Positions 1-6,294 of a stretch of DNA of 9,624 nt are shown here, one piece after another. The notes beneath the pieces were generated by a model, which saw nothing but the letters and a program-made list of their open reading frames with translations, had not been told where the DNA came from and searched no databases. The translations under genes and the position numbers were made by a program. Origin of the DNA: JASMHC01 sp964476515 (GTDB taxonomy: Bacteria > Pseudomonadota > Alphaproteobacteria > Rhodobacterales > Rhodobacteraceae); NCBI GenBank assembly GCA_964476515.1, contig CAYZAY010000087.1, positions 1 through 9,624 of the forward strand. The letters are read 5' to 3'. Within the stretch, counting starts at the first letter, position 1. Each line of letters begins with the position of its first letter.

Positions 1-536
1 GCATCGGGCCGCCCATCCAACAGGGGAATACGGCCATATTCTTCTAGCTTTGGAACGGCTTTCAGATAGTTGGCCAAACCAGCGGCATAGCCAAATTCTT
101 GGCAACCCTCGTCGCTTTCACCGAGCGACTGACAAATCGCGCGGTATAGGCAAGCGCTGCTTTGGGTCAGGTAGTCACGAAAATGCGCGGCGTCTTCAAA
201 AGGCTCTTTGTAGATGTCCCATCGGCGAACCTCGACAAAACCGTCCAGCATTGGTGCAGTTTCGGGTTTCAGAATTTCCGACAGCGGCGTCACGACTTCG
301 TGCCGTCTTATCGGGCGACCTTCGGCAATCTCGGCCAAAGCATCGCGCCACCACTGAATACGCATTTCAGCGATCATTTCTTCTTTGGTCGCCCACGGTG
401 TGCGCGCAACTTCGACCGCGAAAGCATGCAGGGGAAATAACACGTCCCGCATCGCCACAGGGGCCGCCATCACAGCCGCGAACCGGTCAGGATCGGCTTT
501 TAGTACAATTCCGGCACATGCCTGAATATCAGTCAC
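1..536 (-). CDS. Squalene/phytoene-synthase-family protein, NDUFAF6-like, 3' end cut by window
   Basis: 178 codons are visible from a GTG start at 536, with no stop before the left edge, so the C-terminus is missing. The fold family is shown by PLHAFAVEVART (about 35-46), MRIQWWRDALAEI (58-70), the RRWDIYKE segment (104-111) and GYAAGLANYLKAVPKLEEYGRIPL (149-172), which follows the family pattern G-x-A-x-x-L-x-N-x-L. True phytoene and squalene synthases carry two Asp-rich Mg-diphosphate motifs. Here the first is replaced by VEVART and the second by AVPKLEE, so catalysis on prenyl diphosphates seems unlikely. By analogy with mitochondrial NDUFAF6 I infer a complex I assembly or other non-synthase role. 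The GTG start overlaps the end of cimA by 8 bases (GTGACTGA), which suggests translational coupling. No ATG occurs in this frame upstream near the start. The next in-frame ATG is at codon 23, inside the conserved region, so GTG is preferred. The family is sure; the function is inferred. Confidence 0.85.
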   Translation of the reverse strand, partial: MTDIQACAGIVLKADPDRFAAVMAAPVAMRDVLFPLHAFAVEVARTPWATKEEMIAEMRIQWWRDALAEIAEGRPIRRHEVVTPLSEILKPETAPMLDGFVEVRRWDIYKEPFEDAAHFRDYLTQSSACLYRAICQSLGESDEGCQEFGYAAGLANYLKAVPKLEEYGRIPLLDGRPD

Positions 537-2139
537 CGTCTCGCACCAGTTTCCAAACGATGGCATCCAACAGCGCTTCAAACGAAGCATCGACTATGTT
601 CGCCGAAACGCCCACGGTCGACCACCGAAGCCCCTGCCCGTCTTCGCTGTCGATGATGACGCGTGTCACGGCTTCGGTGCCGCCTTGGGTGATCCGCACC
701 TTGAAATCGACCAGACGCATGTCATCAATGACACCCTGATACCGCCCAAGATCCTTGGCCAAAGCCTTTGCCAATGCGTTCACCGGTCCACGATCGCTGC
801 CAGTGCTGTCCAGCGATTCACTGACCGACAGCTTCTTCTCGCCGTCAATCTTCACAACAACAACCGCCTCGGAAAGCGAGATCATTTTGTTGTATTTGTT
901 TTTGCGCCGCTCAACCGTGACTTTGTATCGCTTGACCTCAAAGAAATCGGGCAGAAGCCCCATTTCGCGCCGCGCCAGAAGTTCGAAACTGGCTTGGGCG
1001 GTGTCGTAGGAATATCCTTCGGATTCGCGTATCTTGATAGTCTCAAGAATGCGCCCCAGTGCAGGATCACCCTTTTGGGCGCTAATACCAGCATCTGCCA
1101 AGCGTCGCAGCAGGTTGGACTGCCCCGCTTGGTTTGACATCGGGATTATGCGTGCATTTCCAACGGTCGCCGGATCGACATGTTCATAGGTGGTCGGATC
1201 TTTCAGGATCGCGCTCGCATGAAGCCCTGCCTTATGGGCAAACGCGCTCGCCCCGACGAATGGGGATTGCTTCATCGGCACGCGGTTGAGGATATCATCC
1301 AGCTTTCGGCTAATCCGCGTCAGGTCGATCAAGCTTTCACTGCTGACGCCGATGTCAAAGCCGCTCGCATAGGGCTCTTTCAGCATCAATGTCGGAATGA
1401 TCGTGGTTAGATTAGCGTTACCGCATCGCTCACCCAGACCGTTCAGAGTGCCTTGGATTTGGCGCGCACCGGCATCAACGGCTGCCAGTGAATTGGCCAC
1501 AGCGTTTTCCGTGTCGTTATGGGTGTGGATACCTACATGACTGCCCGGAATACCCGCCTCGATCACAGCGCGGGTGATGTCGTGGATTTCGGTTGGCAGC
1601 GTGCCGCCGTTGGTATCACAGAGGACAATCCACCTAGCCCCAGCGTCATAGGCCGCTTGCAGGCATTGCAGCGCGTAGGGCGCGTTGGCTTTGTAGCCAT
1701 CGAAGAAATGTTCGGCGTCAAAAAGCGCTTCACGACCTTGCGCAACCAGATGCGCCACAGACGCACGGATGTTTTCAAGGTTTTCGTCCAGAGTTATCCC
1801 GAGCGCCGTTTCCACATGGAAATCATGCGTCTTGCCAACAAGGCAAACGGCCGAGGTCCGTGCATTGAGGACACCCGCAAGAACTTCATCATTCTCTGCT
1901 GACCGCCCAGCCCGCTTGGTCATGCCAAAGGAGGTCATAGTTGCGCTGGTCTTCGGTGCCTGATCAAAGAAATCACTATCCGTCGGGTTCGCGCCGGGCC
2001 AACCGCCTTCGATATAGTCGACGCCAAGCTGATCGAGCATCTTGGCGATTTCCAGCTTTTCAGCGGTCGAGAATTGCACGCCTTGGGTTTGTTGACCGTC
2101 GCGGAGCGTGGTGTCGTAGATATAGAGACGGTCGGTCAT
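529..2139 (-). CDS. cimA: (R)-citramalate synthase (DRE-TIM metallolyase family)
   Basis: 536 residues, full length. The enzyme condenses pyruvate and acetyl-CoA to (R)-citramalate, the first step of the threonine-independent route to 2-oxobutanoate and isoleucine, in the cytosol. The N-terminal TIM barrel carries the DTTLRDG motif (residues 9-15; catalytic R13, metal ligand D14), HTHND (205-209; metal ligands H205 and H207) and NGLGERCGN (233-241; N241). The C-terminal part (about 395-530) matches the LeuA-type allosteric dimer domain, with the segment DSTGSDRGPVNALAKAL typical of the citramalate/2-isopropylmalate group. The length and the N-terminal MTDRLYIYDTTLRDG point to the roughly 530-residue citramalate synthase type rather than LeuA or homocitrate synthase. 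LeuA is the main alternative and is less likely. The ATG at 2139 directly precedes the conserved barrel strand and has a weak G-rich ribosome site. The gene lies 127 bases behind cysS and overlaps the next gene by 8 bases. Isoleucine feedback through the C-terminal domain is expected from the family. Confidence 0.95.
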   Translation of the reverse strand: MTDRLYIYDTTLRDGQQTQGVQFSTAEKLEIAKMLDQLGVDYIEGGWPGANPTDSDFFDQAPKTSATMTSFGMTKRAGRSAENDEVLAGVLNARTSAVCLVGKTHDFHVETALGITLDENLENIRASVAHLVAQGREALFDAEHFFDGYKANAPYALQCLQAAYDAGARWIVLCDTNGGTLPTEIHDITRAVIEAGIPGSHVGIHTHNDTENAVANSLAAVDAGARQIQGTLNGLGERCGNANLTTIIPTLMLKEPYASGFDIGVSSESLIDLTRISRKLDDILNRVPMKQSPFVGASAFAHKAGLHASAILKDPTTYEHVDPATVGNARIIPMSNQAGQSNLLRRLADAGISAQKGDPALGRILETIKIRESEGYSYDTAQASFELLARREMGLLPDFFEVKRYKVTVERRKNKYNKMISLSEAVVVVKIDGEKKLSVSESLDSTGSDRGPVNALAKALAKDLGRYQGVIDDMRLVDFKVRITQGGTEAVTRVIIDSEDGQGLRWSTVGVSANIVDASFEALLDAIVWKLVRDGD

Positions 2140-2167
2140 TGGATTGCCCCCGTTGAGAATAGGTCAC

Positions 2168-2245
2168 GCGGGCTGAAAGCCCGCTTCGCCCCCGACCCGT
2201 CCCCCAGGACGGGGGCGAATACGCCCCCACCCTCGGTTCGGGGGC
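2168..2245. repeat. Cluster of three GC-rich hairpins between cysS and cimA
   Basis: Three inverted repeats lie in tandem. The first is GCGGGCT-GAA-AGCCCGC at 2168-2184, a perfect 7-bp stem. The second is CCCGTCC (2196-2202) with GGACGGG (2207-2213), in competition with CGCCCCC (2187-2193) against GGGGGCG (2211-2217). The third is GCCCCC (2223-2228) with GGGGGC (2240-2245), with inner ACC/GGT pairing. On the minus strand the cluster begins 22 bases after the cysS stop and ends 29 bases before the cimA start. No T-run follows any stem, so these are not classic intrinsic terminators. They may stabilise the cysS mRNA end, weaken read-through into cimA, or form a cimA leader. The mutually exclusive pairing of the second stem is seen in the sequence; any regulation is inference. 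Confidence 0.6.
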
Positions 2246-2266
2246 TACGCTGTGAGTTTGCGGAGA

Positions 2267-3805
2267 TCATTTTGAATACTCCGCGTGAAGTTTACGGATC
2301 ATGTCCAATTGGTTTTCCTTGCATGCGAGTTGACCCGCTCTCATCTGATGCAATACTCCTTCCCAGAAATCCAACTCGTCGTCACTTTCAGTTGCTGCGG
2401 CTCTGTTAGCCCTCGCGTGGACGGCAGCCATTGAATCAACTGGCAATAGCTCCCACACAACTCCGTCTGATGCATCTTTCACCTGAACTTTAGCCGTCGC
2501 GAAACCGTCGCGAAGAGCATCCGCCAAACCCCAGTTTTTCTCTTTTCGAGCTCTTGCACGAACATCTAAAAGTTCGCCAATCAATTGTGAGACCTGATCA
2601 TCCTTTACTTCTACAGTGACCCAGCCTGAGAGGCTAATATCTAAAAGGCCAAGTAATGAAGCAGAAGCTTTCAATGCCCCAGCCTCATTTTGAGATGAAA
2701 GGCTATGCATTCTCATAATCGCTTCGGAAGTGTTCAAATCGTCTGCGATTGCATCAGAGACACACTCAAGTGACATATCCAGTTCAACGTCTTTTGTCTG
2801 GTTATGCCACTTCCTTAGCGTCTTCTCCGCCTCCTCCGCCTTCTTCGCCGTCCAGTCCATCGGCTTGCGATAATGCGTCGAGAGGAACACAAAGCGGATC
2901 ACCTCGCCCGGCACACCCTGCTCAAGCAGATCACGAACCGTGAAGAAGTTGCCCAGAGACTTGGACATCTTCTTGCCCTCGACCTGAAGCATCTCGTTGT
3001 GCATCCAGAAGTTCGCAAAGCTATCCTCGCCCGCCTCGCAGCAGCTTTGTGCCTTTTCGTTTTCGTGGTGCGGGAAGGTCAGGTCCAAGCCCCCACCGTG
3101 AATGTCGAACTTGTCGCCAAACAACGCCTTGGTCATGGCTGAGCATTCGATATGCCAGCCCGGACGCCCACGGCCCCAAGGGCTATCCCATCCGGGCAGA
3201 TCATCAGACGACGGTTTCCACAGGACAAAATCCATCGGATTTTGCTTGTAGGGCGCGACTTCGACCCGCGCACCGGCGATCATATCGTCAACGGACCTGC
3301 CAGACAGTGAGCCATAGTTCTCATAGGATTTCACGTCGAACAGTACATGCCCCTCGGCCTCGTAAGCGTGACCGGTATCGATTAGCGCTTGGGTCATGTC
3401 GATCATCTCGGCGATATACTTCGTCGCCCGCGGAGCTTCATCCGGCTCAAGATTTCCAAGCGCGCCCATATCGGCCAGATACCAACCGATGGTTTCATCT
3501 GTGCGTTCTTGGATCAGGTCTTCCAGCGTGCCCGAAGCACCCGCTTCTTTGCGAGACAGGGCCGTTGCGTTAATTTTGTCGTCCACATCCGTAAAGTTGC
3601 GCGCATAGGTGACGTGATCTTCGCCGTAGACATGCCGCAGCAGCCGGTTCAGCACATCGAACACCACAACAGGCCGCGCGTTCCCCAAATGGGCGCGGTC
3701 ATAGACCGTCGGTCCACAGACATACATCCGCACATTTTCTGGGTCGATCGGCACAAAGACATCTTTCTTTCGCGTCTTCGTATTGTGCAGCTTAATAGTC
3801 GTCAT
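2267..3805 (-). CDS. cysS: Cysteinyl-tRNA synthetase
   Basis: 512 residues. This class I synthetase activates cysteine with ATP and charges tRNA-Cys in the cytosol. The Rossmann catalytic domain shows MYVCGPTVYD with zinc ligand C30, the HIGH-type signature HLGN (39-42), WHIECSAM and HHENE carrying further zinc ligands, and KMSKS at 279-283. Past about residue 335 comes the helical DALR-type and anticodon-binding part (DDLNTSEAI, VRARARKEKNWGLADALRD). The body ends at GVVWEL, and about 59 more residues follow (LPVDSM to the end), so the protein is longer than the roughly 460 residues of E. coli CysS. The ATG at 3805 has GAGG five bases upstream. The base composition changes inside the gene: 60-base samples in the catalytic part are 60-63% GC, while samples between 2581 and 2760 are 42-45%. 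There is no frameshift or missing motif, so the gene should be active. Confidence 0.98.
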   Translation of the reverse strand: MTTIKLHNTKTRKKDVFVPIDPENVRMYVCGPTVYDRAHLGNARPVVVFDVLNRLLRHVYGEDHVTYARNFTDVDDKINATALSRKEAGASGTLEDLIQERTDETIGWYLADMGALGNLEPDEAPRATKYIAEMIDMTQALIDTGHAYEAEGHVLFDVKSYENYGSLSGRSVDDMIAGARVEVAPYKQNPMDFVLWKPSSDDLPGWDSPWGRGRPGWHIECSAMTKALFGDKFDIHGGGLDLTFPHHENEKAQSCCEAGEDSFANFWMHNEMLQVEGKKMSKSLGNFFTVRDLLEQGVPGEVIRFVFLSTHYRKPMDWTAKKAEEAEKTLRKWHNQTKDVELDMSLECVSDAIADDLNTSEAIMRMHSLSSQNEAGALKASASLLGLLDISLSGWVTVEVKDDQVSQLIGELLDVRARARKEKNWGLADALRDGFATAKVQVKDASDGVVWELLPVDSMAAVHARANRAAATESDDELDFWEGVLHQMRAGQLACKENQLDMIRKLHAEYSK

Positions 3806-3929
3806 AAGGTCCTCACACGCAGTTAGCGCGGGCTTATCAACTTGAGACTAAGTTTGGAATAGAAGAACGGCCCGCGGGATATCTCAGCAGGTAATACAGT
3901 CACAAATAATGATTGCATTCATGTTCATA
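3806..3929. other. Intergenic region upstream of cysS
   Basis: This stretch should hold the cysS promoter. The only firm signal is the cysS ribosome site (minus strand GAGG, complement of 3811-3814). An 8-base palindrome CCCGCGGG lies at 3871-3878, and a short AACTT/AAGTT inverted repeat with a 6-base loop lies at 3839-3854. I cannot place a convincing -35/-10 pair and see no open reading frame with coding character. Confidence 0.4.
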
Positions 3930-3952
3930 GGGGCAACCATACAGGCCGCCCC
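3930..3952 (-). terminator. Hairpin after the VOC gene, stable only in minus-strand RNA
   Basis: Read on the minus strand, GGGGCGGCC-TGTAT-GGTTGCCCC forms a 9-bp stem with two G-U wobbles and a 5-base loop. It starts 16 bases after the stop codon of the VOC gene. In plus-strand RNA the two wobble positions become A-C mismatches, so the structure fits a transcript coming from the VOC gene. No T-run follows directly, so it is either an atypical terminator or a 3'-end stabiliser. Confidence 0.45.
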
Positions 3953-3968
3953 GTTGATTTGTCCAGTA

Positions 3969-4343
3969 TCAGTTGTACGACACAACTTCGAACTCGATCC
4001 CGTCTGGCCCATCGAAATAGAACCTTACCCCCGGTTCGTCGTCGCCGAGGTTGTGCGGCACATATCCCGCTTCTTTAACTTTAGTCTCAATCGCGTTGAT
4101 GTCGTCAACGATGACACCGATGTGGTTCATCCCTCCCAACTGAGTGTAATTGTCGGTAGGGTCCGATAGTTTCCCCGGGGGTGTATAAAGCGCGATGTAG
4201 CTGTCGTTTTCGCCAACATGCACAGACTTACCACCACTAATGGCCGCGCCTGCCCATCTGATTTTCCAATCGAATATCGTGCACAGAATGTCTGCCGTGC
4301 CTCTTGGATCGCTCACTGTGTAGTTCACATGCTCTAAGGGCAT
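3969..4343 (-). CDS. VOC (glyoxalase/bleomycin-resistance fold) family protein
   Basis: 124 residues, the usual length for a two-module vicinal-oxygen-chelate protein of the dioxygenase/glyoxalase/fosfomycin-resistance superfamily. Module 1 begins LEHVNYTVSDP (3-13) and module 2 NHIGVIVDDI (73-82), closing with the strand DGPDGIEFEVV (111-121). The likely metal ligands are H5, H74 and E119. The position that is Glu in glyoxalase I appears to be A51 (SYIALYTP), which would leave three ligands as in FosA-type members. It is therefore probably not a glyoxalase I; the substrate is unknown. The ATG at 4343 has AAAAAGG seven bases upstream, and an out-of-frame ATG at 4348 is excluded. The gene diverges from soxR across 89 bases that hold a SoxR-type operator, which suggests that redox-cycling compounds induce it. 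A detoxification or ring-compound role is inferred from that context only. Confidence 0.9.
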   Translation of the reverse strand: MPLEHVNYTVSDPRGTADILCTIFDWKIRWAGAAISGGKSVHVGENDSYIALYTPPGKLSDPTDNYTQLGGMNHIGVIVDDINAIETKVKEAGYVPHNLGDDEPGVRFYFDGPDGIEFEVVSYN

Positions 4344-4388
4344 CGCATTGCCTTTTTCTTGTATTACTCAACGAATCAAAGCTTAACT

Positions 4389-4406
4389 CTTCAAGTATAC
4401 TTTAAC
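4389..4406. promoter_or_regulatory. Predicted SoxR operator between the VOC gene and soxR
   Basis: CTTCAAGTATACTTTAAC matches the enterobacterial SoxR box CCTCAAGTTAACTTGAGG at 12 of 18 positions, including the whole CAAGT/ACTT core. Its centre AAGTATACTT (4393-4402) is a perfect palindrome. Towards the VOC gene (minus strand) a -35-like TTGAGT (complement of 4405-4410) and a weak -10-like TAAGCT (complement of 4380-4385) stand 19 bases apart, the long spacer used by promoters that MerR-family activators untwist. The operator falls in that spacer. On the plus strand TATACT (4396-4401) could serve as the soxR -10, so SoxR bound here could repress its own gene. The site is seen in the sequence; the regulatory scheme is inferred from the family. 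Confidence 0.65.
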
Positions 4407-4432
4407 TCAAGCACTAAATTCAGAGACTCTCT

Positions 4433-4879
4433 ATGCGCAACAGACAGGGCTTAACAATTGGACAGGTGGCGGAACGAACCGGCCTCGCGACCTCGGCAAT
4501 CCGGTACTACGAAGACATGAGTCTGGTCTTTCCGTTTCGCAACGATGCAGGCCAGCGCAGGTTCGCGCCCGCCGATATCAGGCGATTGTCGTTCGTGATG
4601 GTGTCACAATCGCTAGGGTTTTCCATCGCCGAAATCCGCGGCGCCCTTGCCCCTCTGCCCATCGACCGTGCCCCCAACAAAGCTGATTGGAGCCGTATTT
4701 CACGCAAATTCGGCAAAAAACTGGATGACCGGATTGGCCGCATGCAGCGACTGCGTGAAAAACTGGATGGGTGCATCGGGTGCGGATGCCTTAGCCTGAA
4801 GAGCTGTTCGCTTTATAACAAGGATGACGAACTATCCCGAAAAGGAACAGGCGCGCGTCATTTGATCGATTCAGATTGA
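4433..4879 (+). CDS. soxR: Redox-sensitive transcriptional regulator SoxR (MerR family)
   Basis: 148 residues, near the usual length of about 150. The N-terminal winged helix-turn-helix LTIGQVAERTGLATSAIRYY (7-26) continues through QRRFAPADIRRL (41-52). A dimerisation helix rich in charged residues follows (about 85-112). The cluster loop CIGCGCLSLKSC has cysteines at 114, 117, 119 and 125, the C-x2-C-x-C-x5-C arrangement that binds the SoxR [2Fe-2S] centre, and the GTGARHL end (138-144) is also SoxR-like. SoxR binds DNA in both states and activates transcription when the cluster is oxidised by redox-cycling agents or by superoxide or nitric oxide. No soxS is near, as expected outside the enterobacteria, so it probably controls targets directly, the divergent VOC gene being the first candidate. 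The ATG at 4433 has only a weak AGAGA ribosome site, but no better start lies in frame. The aminotransferase begins 49 bases downstream with no visible terminator between, so co-transcription is possible. Confidence 0.96.
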   Translation: MRNRQGLTIGQVAERTGLATSAIRYYEDMSLVFPFRNDAGQRRFAPADIRRLSFVMVSQSLGFSIAEIRGALAPLPIDRAPNKADWSRISRKFGKKLDDRIGRMQRLREKLDGCIGCGCLSLKSCSLYNKDDELSRKGTGARHLIDSD

Positions 4880-4928
4880 CAAGGTTGAAGCGAAATGGCT
4901 CGTTCGCCGAAACGGTGATGAGGCGACT

Positions 4929-6101
4929 ATGGAACTGTCTAATCGGATAGCAAATATTCTTGGCGAAGGCTCGGACGGCTGGGGCGTTTTTTATAAAGCG
5001 CGTCAAATGAAGGCGGCTGGTCTTGATGTGGTCGAACTGACGGTCGGCCAGCACGACACACCCACCGACCCTATGATCCTTGATGCTATGTATGACGCCG
5101 CCAAACAGGGGCACGTCGGATACACCGAAATGTCTGGTTTGCCCGTTTTGCGGGATACTGTGGCAAAGCGCGTGGAAACAATGACAGGCGTTCAGACCAA
5201 ACGCGAAAACGTTCTTATCACAGCCGGTGGCCAGTTTGCTTTGTTTGCAGCGAATATGGCCACGCTAAATCCGGGCGATAAAGCACTGTTCATTGATCCC
5301 TACTACGCCACTTACCCAAGCACTATCCGTGCGGCTTCAGGTGTTCCGGTTCCTATCAAAGCCCACGCCGAAAACGGGTTTCAGCCCCAAGCAAGCGATA
5401 TCCTTGAAAATATAGACGGCGCGAAATCTCTTCTCATTAACTCGCCCAATAATCCCACAGGCGTCGTATATTCAGCGAAAACCATGAGCGACATCGCAGA
5501 CCTGTGCCATGATAACGATCTTTGGCTCATCTCGGACGAAGTCTACGACACGCAGGTTTGGGAAGGCCAACACATCACACCCCGCGCCCTGCCCGATATG
5601 ATTGACCGGACACTTGTCATCGGATCGCTGTCCAAGAGCCACGCTATGACAGGCAGCCGCTTGGGTTGGCTAATCGGTCCGGAGCGAGTGATTTCTCAGC
5701 TTCAACATCTAGCGACCAGCTCGACCTACGGGCTTCCGGGTTTCATTCAGCAAGCGGCATTGACTGCCCTGAACGCTGGAAAAGAGTTCGAAGACAAAAT
5801 CGCCGCGCCATTCAGACGACGCAGGGACATAGCGCTTCGCCTGATTGAGAAATCCAATGCTGTTTCAGCAGTTCCCGCACAGGGGGCCATGTATCTGATG
5901 CTGGATATCCGCTCGACAGGAATGTCCGGAGAAGAATTTGCCCACGAGCTGTTGGACAAACACATGATCGCCGTCATGCCGGGCGAAAGCTTTGGGCAAG
6001 CGGCGGTTGGTCATATACGTGTTGCCCTGACCATTGACGATGACCGGCTGGAACAGGCGCTGGAAATGCTTATCGAATTAGTCGAAAGCAAATCGAAATA
6101 G
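4929..6101 (+). CDS. PLP-dependent class I/II aminotransferase, AruH-like
   Basis: 390 residues, typical for fold-type I aminotransferases. Visible motifs are VGQHDTP (39-45), the glycine-rich ITAGGQFAL, NSPNNPTG in the cofactor site, ISDEVYD, and SLSKSHAMTGSRLGW with the Schiff-base lysine at K236. The last motif and the segments HDNDLWLISDEVYD, HITPRALPDMIDRT and MLDIRSTGMSGEEFAHELLD resemble, from memory, arginine:pyruvate transaminase AruH of Pseudomonas. The reaction is transfer of an amino group from an amino acid to a 2-oxo acid in the cytosol; arginine is the best guess for the donor, but aspartate, alanine or another amino acid cannot be excluded. The start at 4929 has GAGG five bases upstream, and the ATGs at 4895 and 4918 are out of frame. 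The gene follows soxR by 49 bases and precedes the MttB-like gene by 219 bases on the same strand. Class membership is firm and the substrate is not. Confidence 0.9.
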   Translation: MELSNRIANILGEGSDGWGVFYKARQMKAAGLDVVELTVGQHDTPTDPMILDAMYDAAKQGHVGYTEMSGLPVLRDTVAKRVETMTGVQTKRENVLITAGGQFALFAANMATLNPGDKALFIDPYYATYPSTIRAASGVPVPIKAHAENGFQPQASDILENIDGAKSLLINSPNNPTGVVYSAKTMSDIADLCHDNDLWLISDEVYDTQVWEGQHITPRALPDMIDRTLVIGSLSKSHAMTGSRLGWLIGPERVISQLQHLATSSTYGLPGFIQQAALTALNAGKEFEDKIAAPFRRRRDIALRLIEKSNAVSAVPAQGAMYLMLDIRSTGMSGEEFAHELLDKHMIAVMPGESFGQAAVGHIRVALTIDDDRLEQALEMLIELVESKSK

Positions 6102-6102
6102 A

Positions 6103-6127
6103 GTGTCGCTTTTGATCGACGTGTCGC
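6103..6127. repeat. Direct repeat GTGTCGC, 18-base period
   Basis: Two copies of GTGTCGC lie at 6103-6109 and 6121-6127, 18 bases apart, just after the aminotransferase stop. The spacing is somewhat under two helical turns, so a tandem regulator site for the downstream leader and MttB-like gene is conceivable. At 7 bases the match could also be chance. Confidence 0.25.
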
Positions 6128-6188
6128 AAAATGGAAAGACGGGGTAATTTTTGCCTTGTTTAATTTCACCAACGCGCACGGAGTTGAG

Positions 6189-6272
6189 ATGCAAAACGAT
6201 CTTAGCAAGCTAGAGTTGGTAGTTCGCACCATCGGTGCGGAGCGCGGTCGTGCTGCGCGGGGGCGTCCGTAA
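6189..6272 (+). CDS. Possible 27-codon leader peptide before the MttB-like gene
   Basis: The reading frame runs from the ATG at 6189 to the TAA at 6270-6272 and has GGAG (6180-6183) five bases upstream of the start, better than the ribosome site of the large gene that follows. The peptide begins MQNDLSKLELVVRTIG and its second half is rich in Arg and Gly (Arg at 13, 19, 21, 24 and 26). There is no signal peptide or membrane segment, and I do not recognise the protein. A perfect stem CGCACC-ATC-GGTGCG (6225-6239) lies inside the frame and a second hairpin begins at its stop codon. This layout recalls leader-peptide control, but a frame this short can arise by chance. Confidence 0.35.
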   Translation: MQNDLSKLELVVRTIGAERGRAARGRP

Positions 6273-6294
6273 GGGGGACATCGTTCCACCCTTA
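6225..6294 (+). promoter_or_regulatory. Two hairpins in the leader of the MttB-like gene
   Basis: Hairpin A is CGCACC (6225-6230), loop ATC, GGTGCG (6234-6239). Hairpin B pairs TAAGGGGGA (6270-6278) with TCC (6285-6287) and CCCTTA (6289-6294), giving 9 bp with one bulged A at 6288 and a 6-base loop. Hairpin B starts exactly at the stop codon of the 27-codon frame and hides a G-rich purine stretch. It ends 26 bases before the ATG of the MttB-like gene. No T-run follows, so control of translation or mRNA stability is more likely than intrinsic termination. The pairing is seen in the sequence; the function is inferred. Confidence 0.4.

Noticed and set aside
50..739. Long plus-strand open frame of 229 codons
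   Set aside because: It lies antisense over the phytoene-synthase-family gene and the 3' end of cimA, has no recognisable motif, and the minus-strand frames are clearly real.
685..1137. Plus-strand open frame of 150 codons inside cimA
   Set aside because: It is an antisense shadow of the C-terminal domain of cimA; low-complexity translation without family features.
3049..3573. Plus-strand open frame of 174 codons inside cysS
   Set aside because: It is antisense to the catalytic domain of cysS and rich in Arg, Pro and Ser, as usual for shadow frames in GC-rich DNA.
3839..3854. Possible second SoxR site (ACTTGAG near cysS)
   Set aside because: Only one half-site matches the SoxR box; the other half does not follow, and there is no 19-base promoter spacer.
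4895..4918. Seven-codon frame (MARSPKR) between soxR and the aminotransferase
   Set aside because: Too short, with no proper ribosome site or conserved structure; probably chance.
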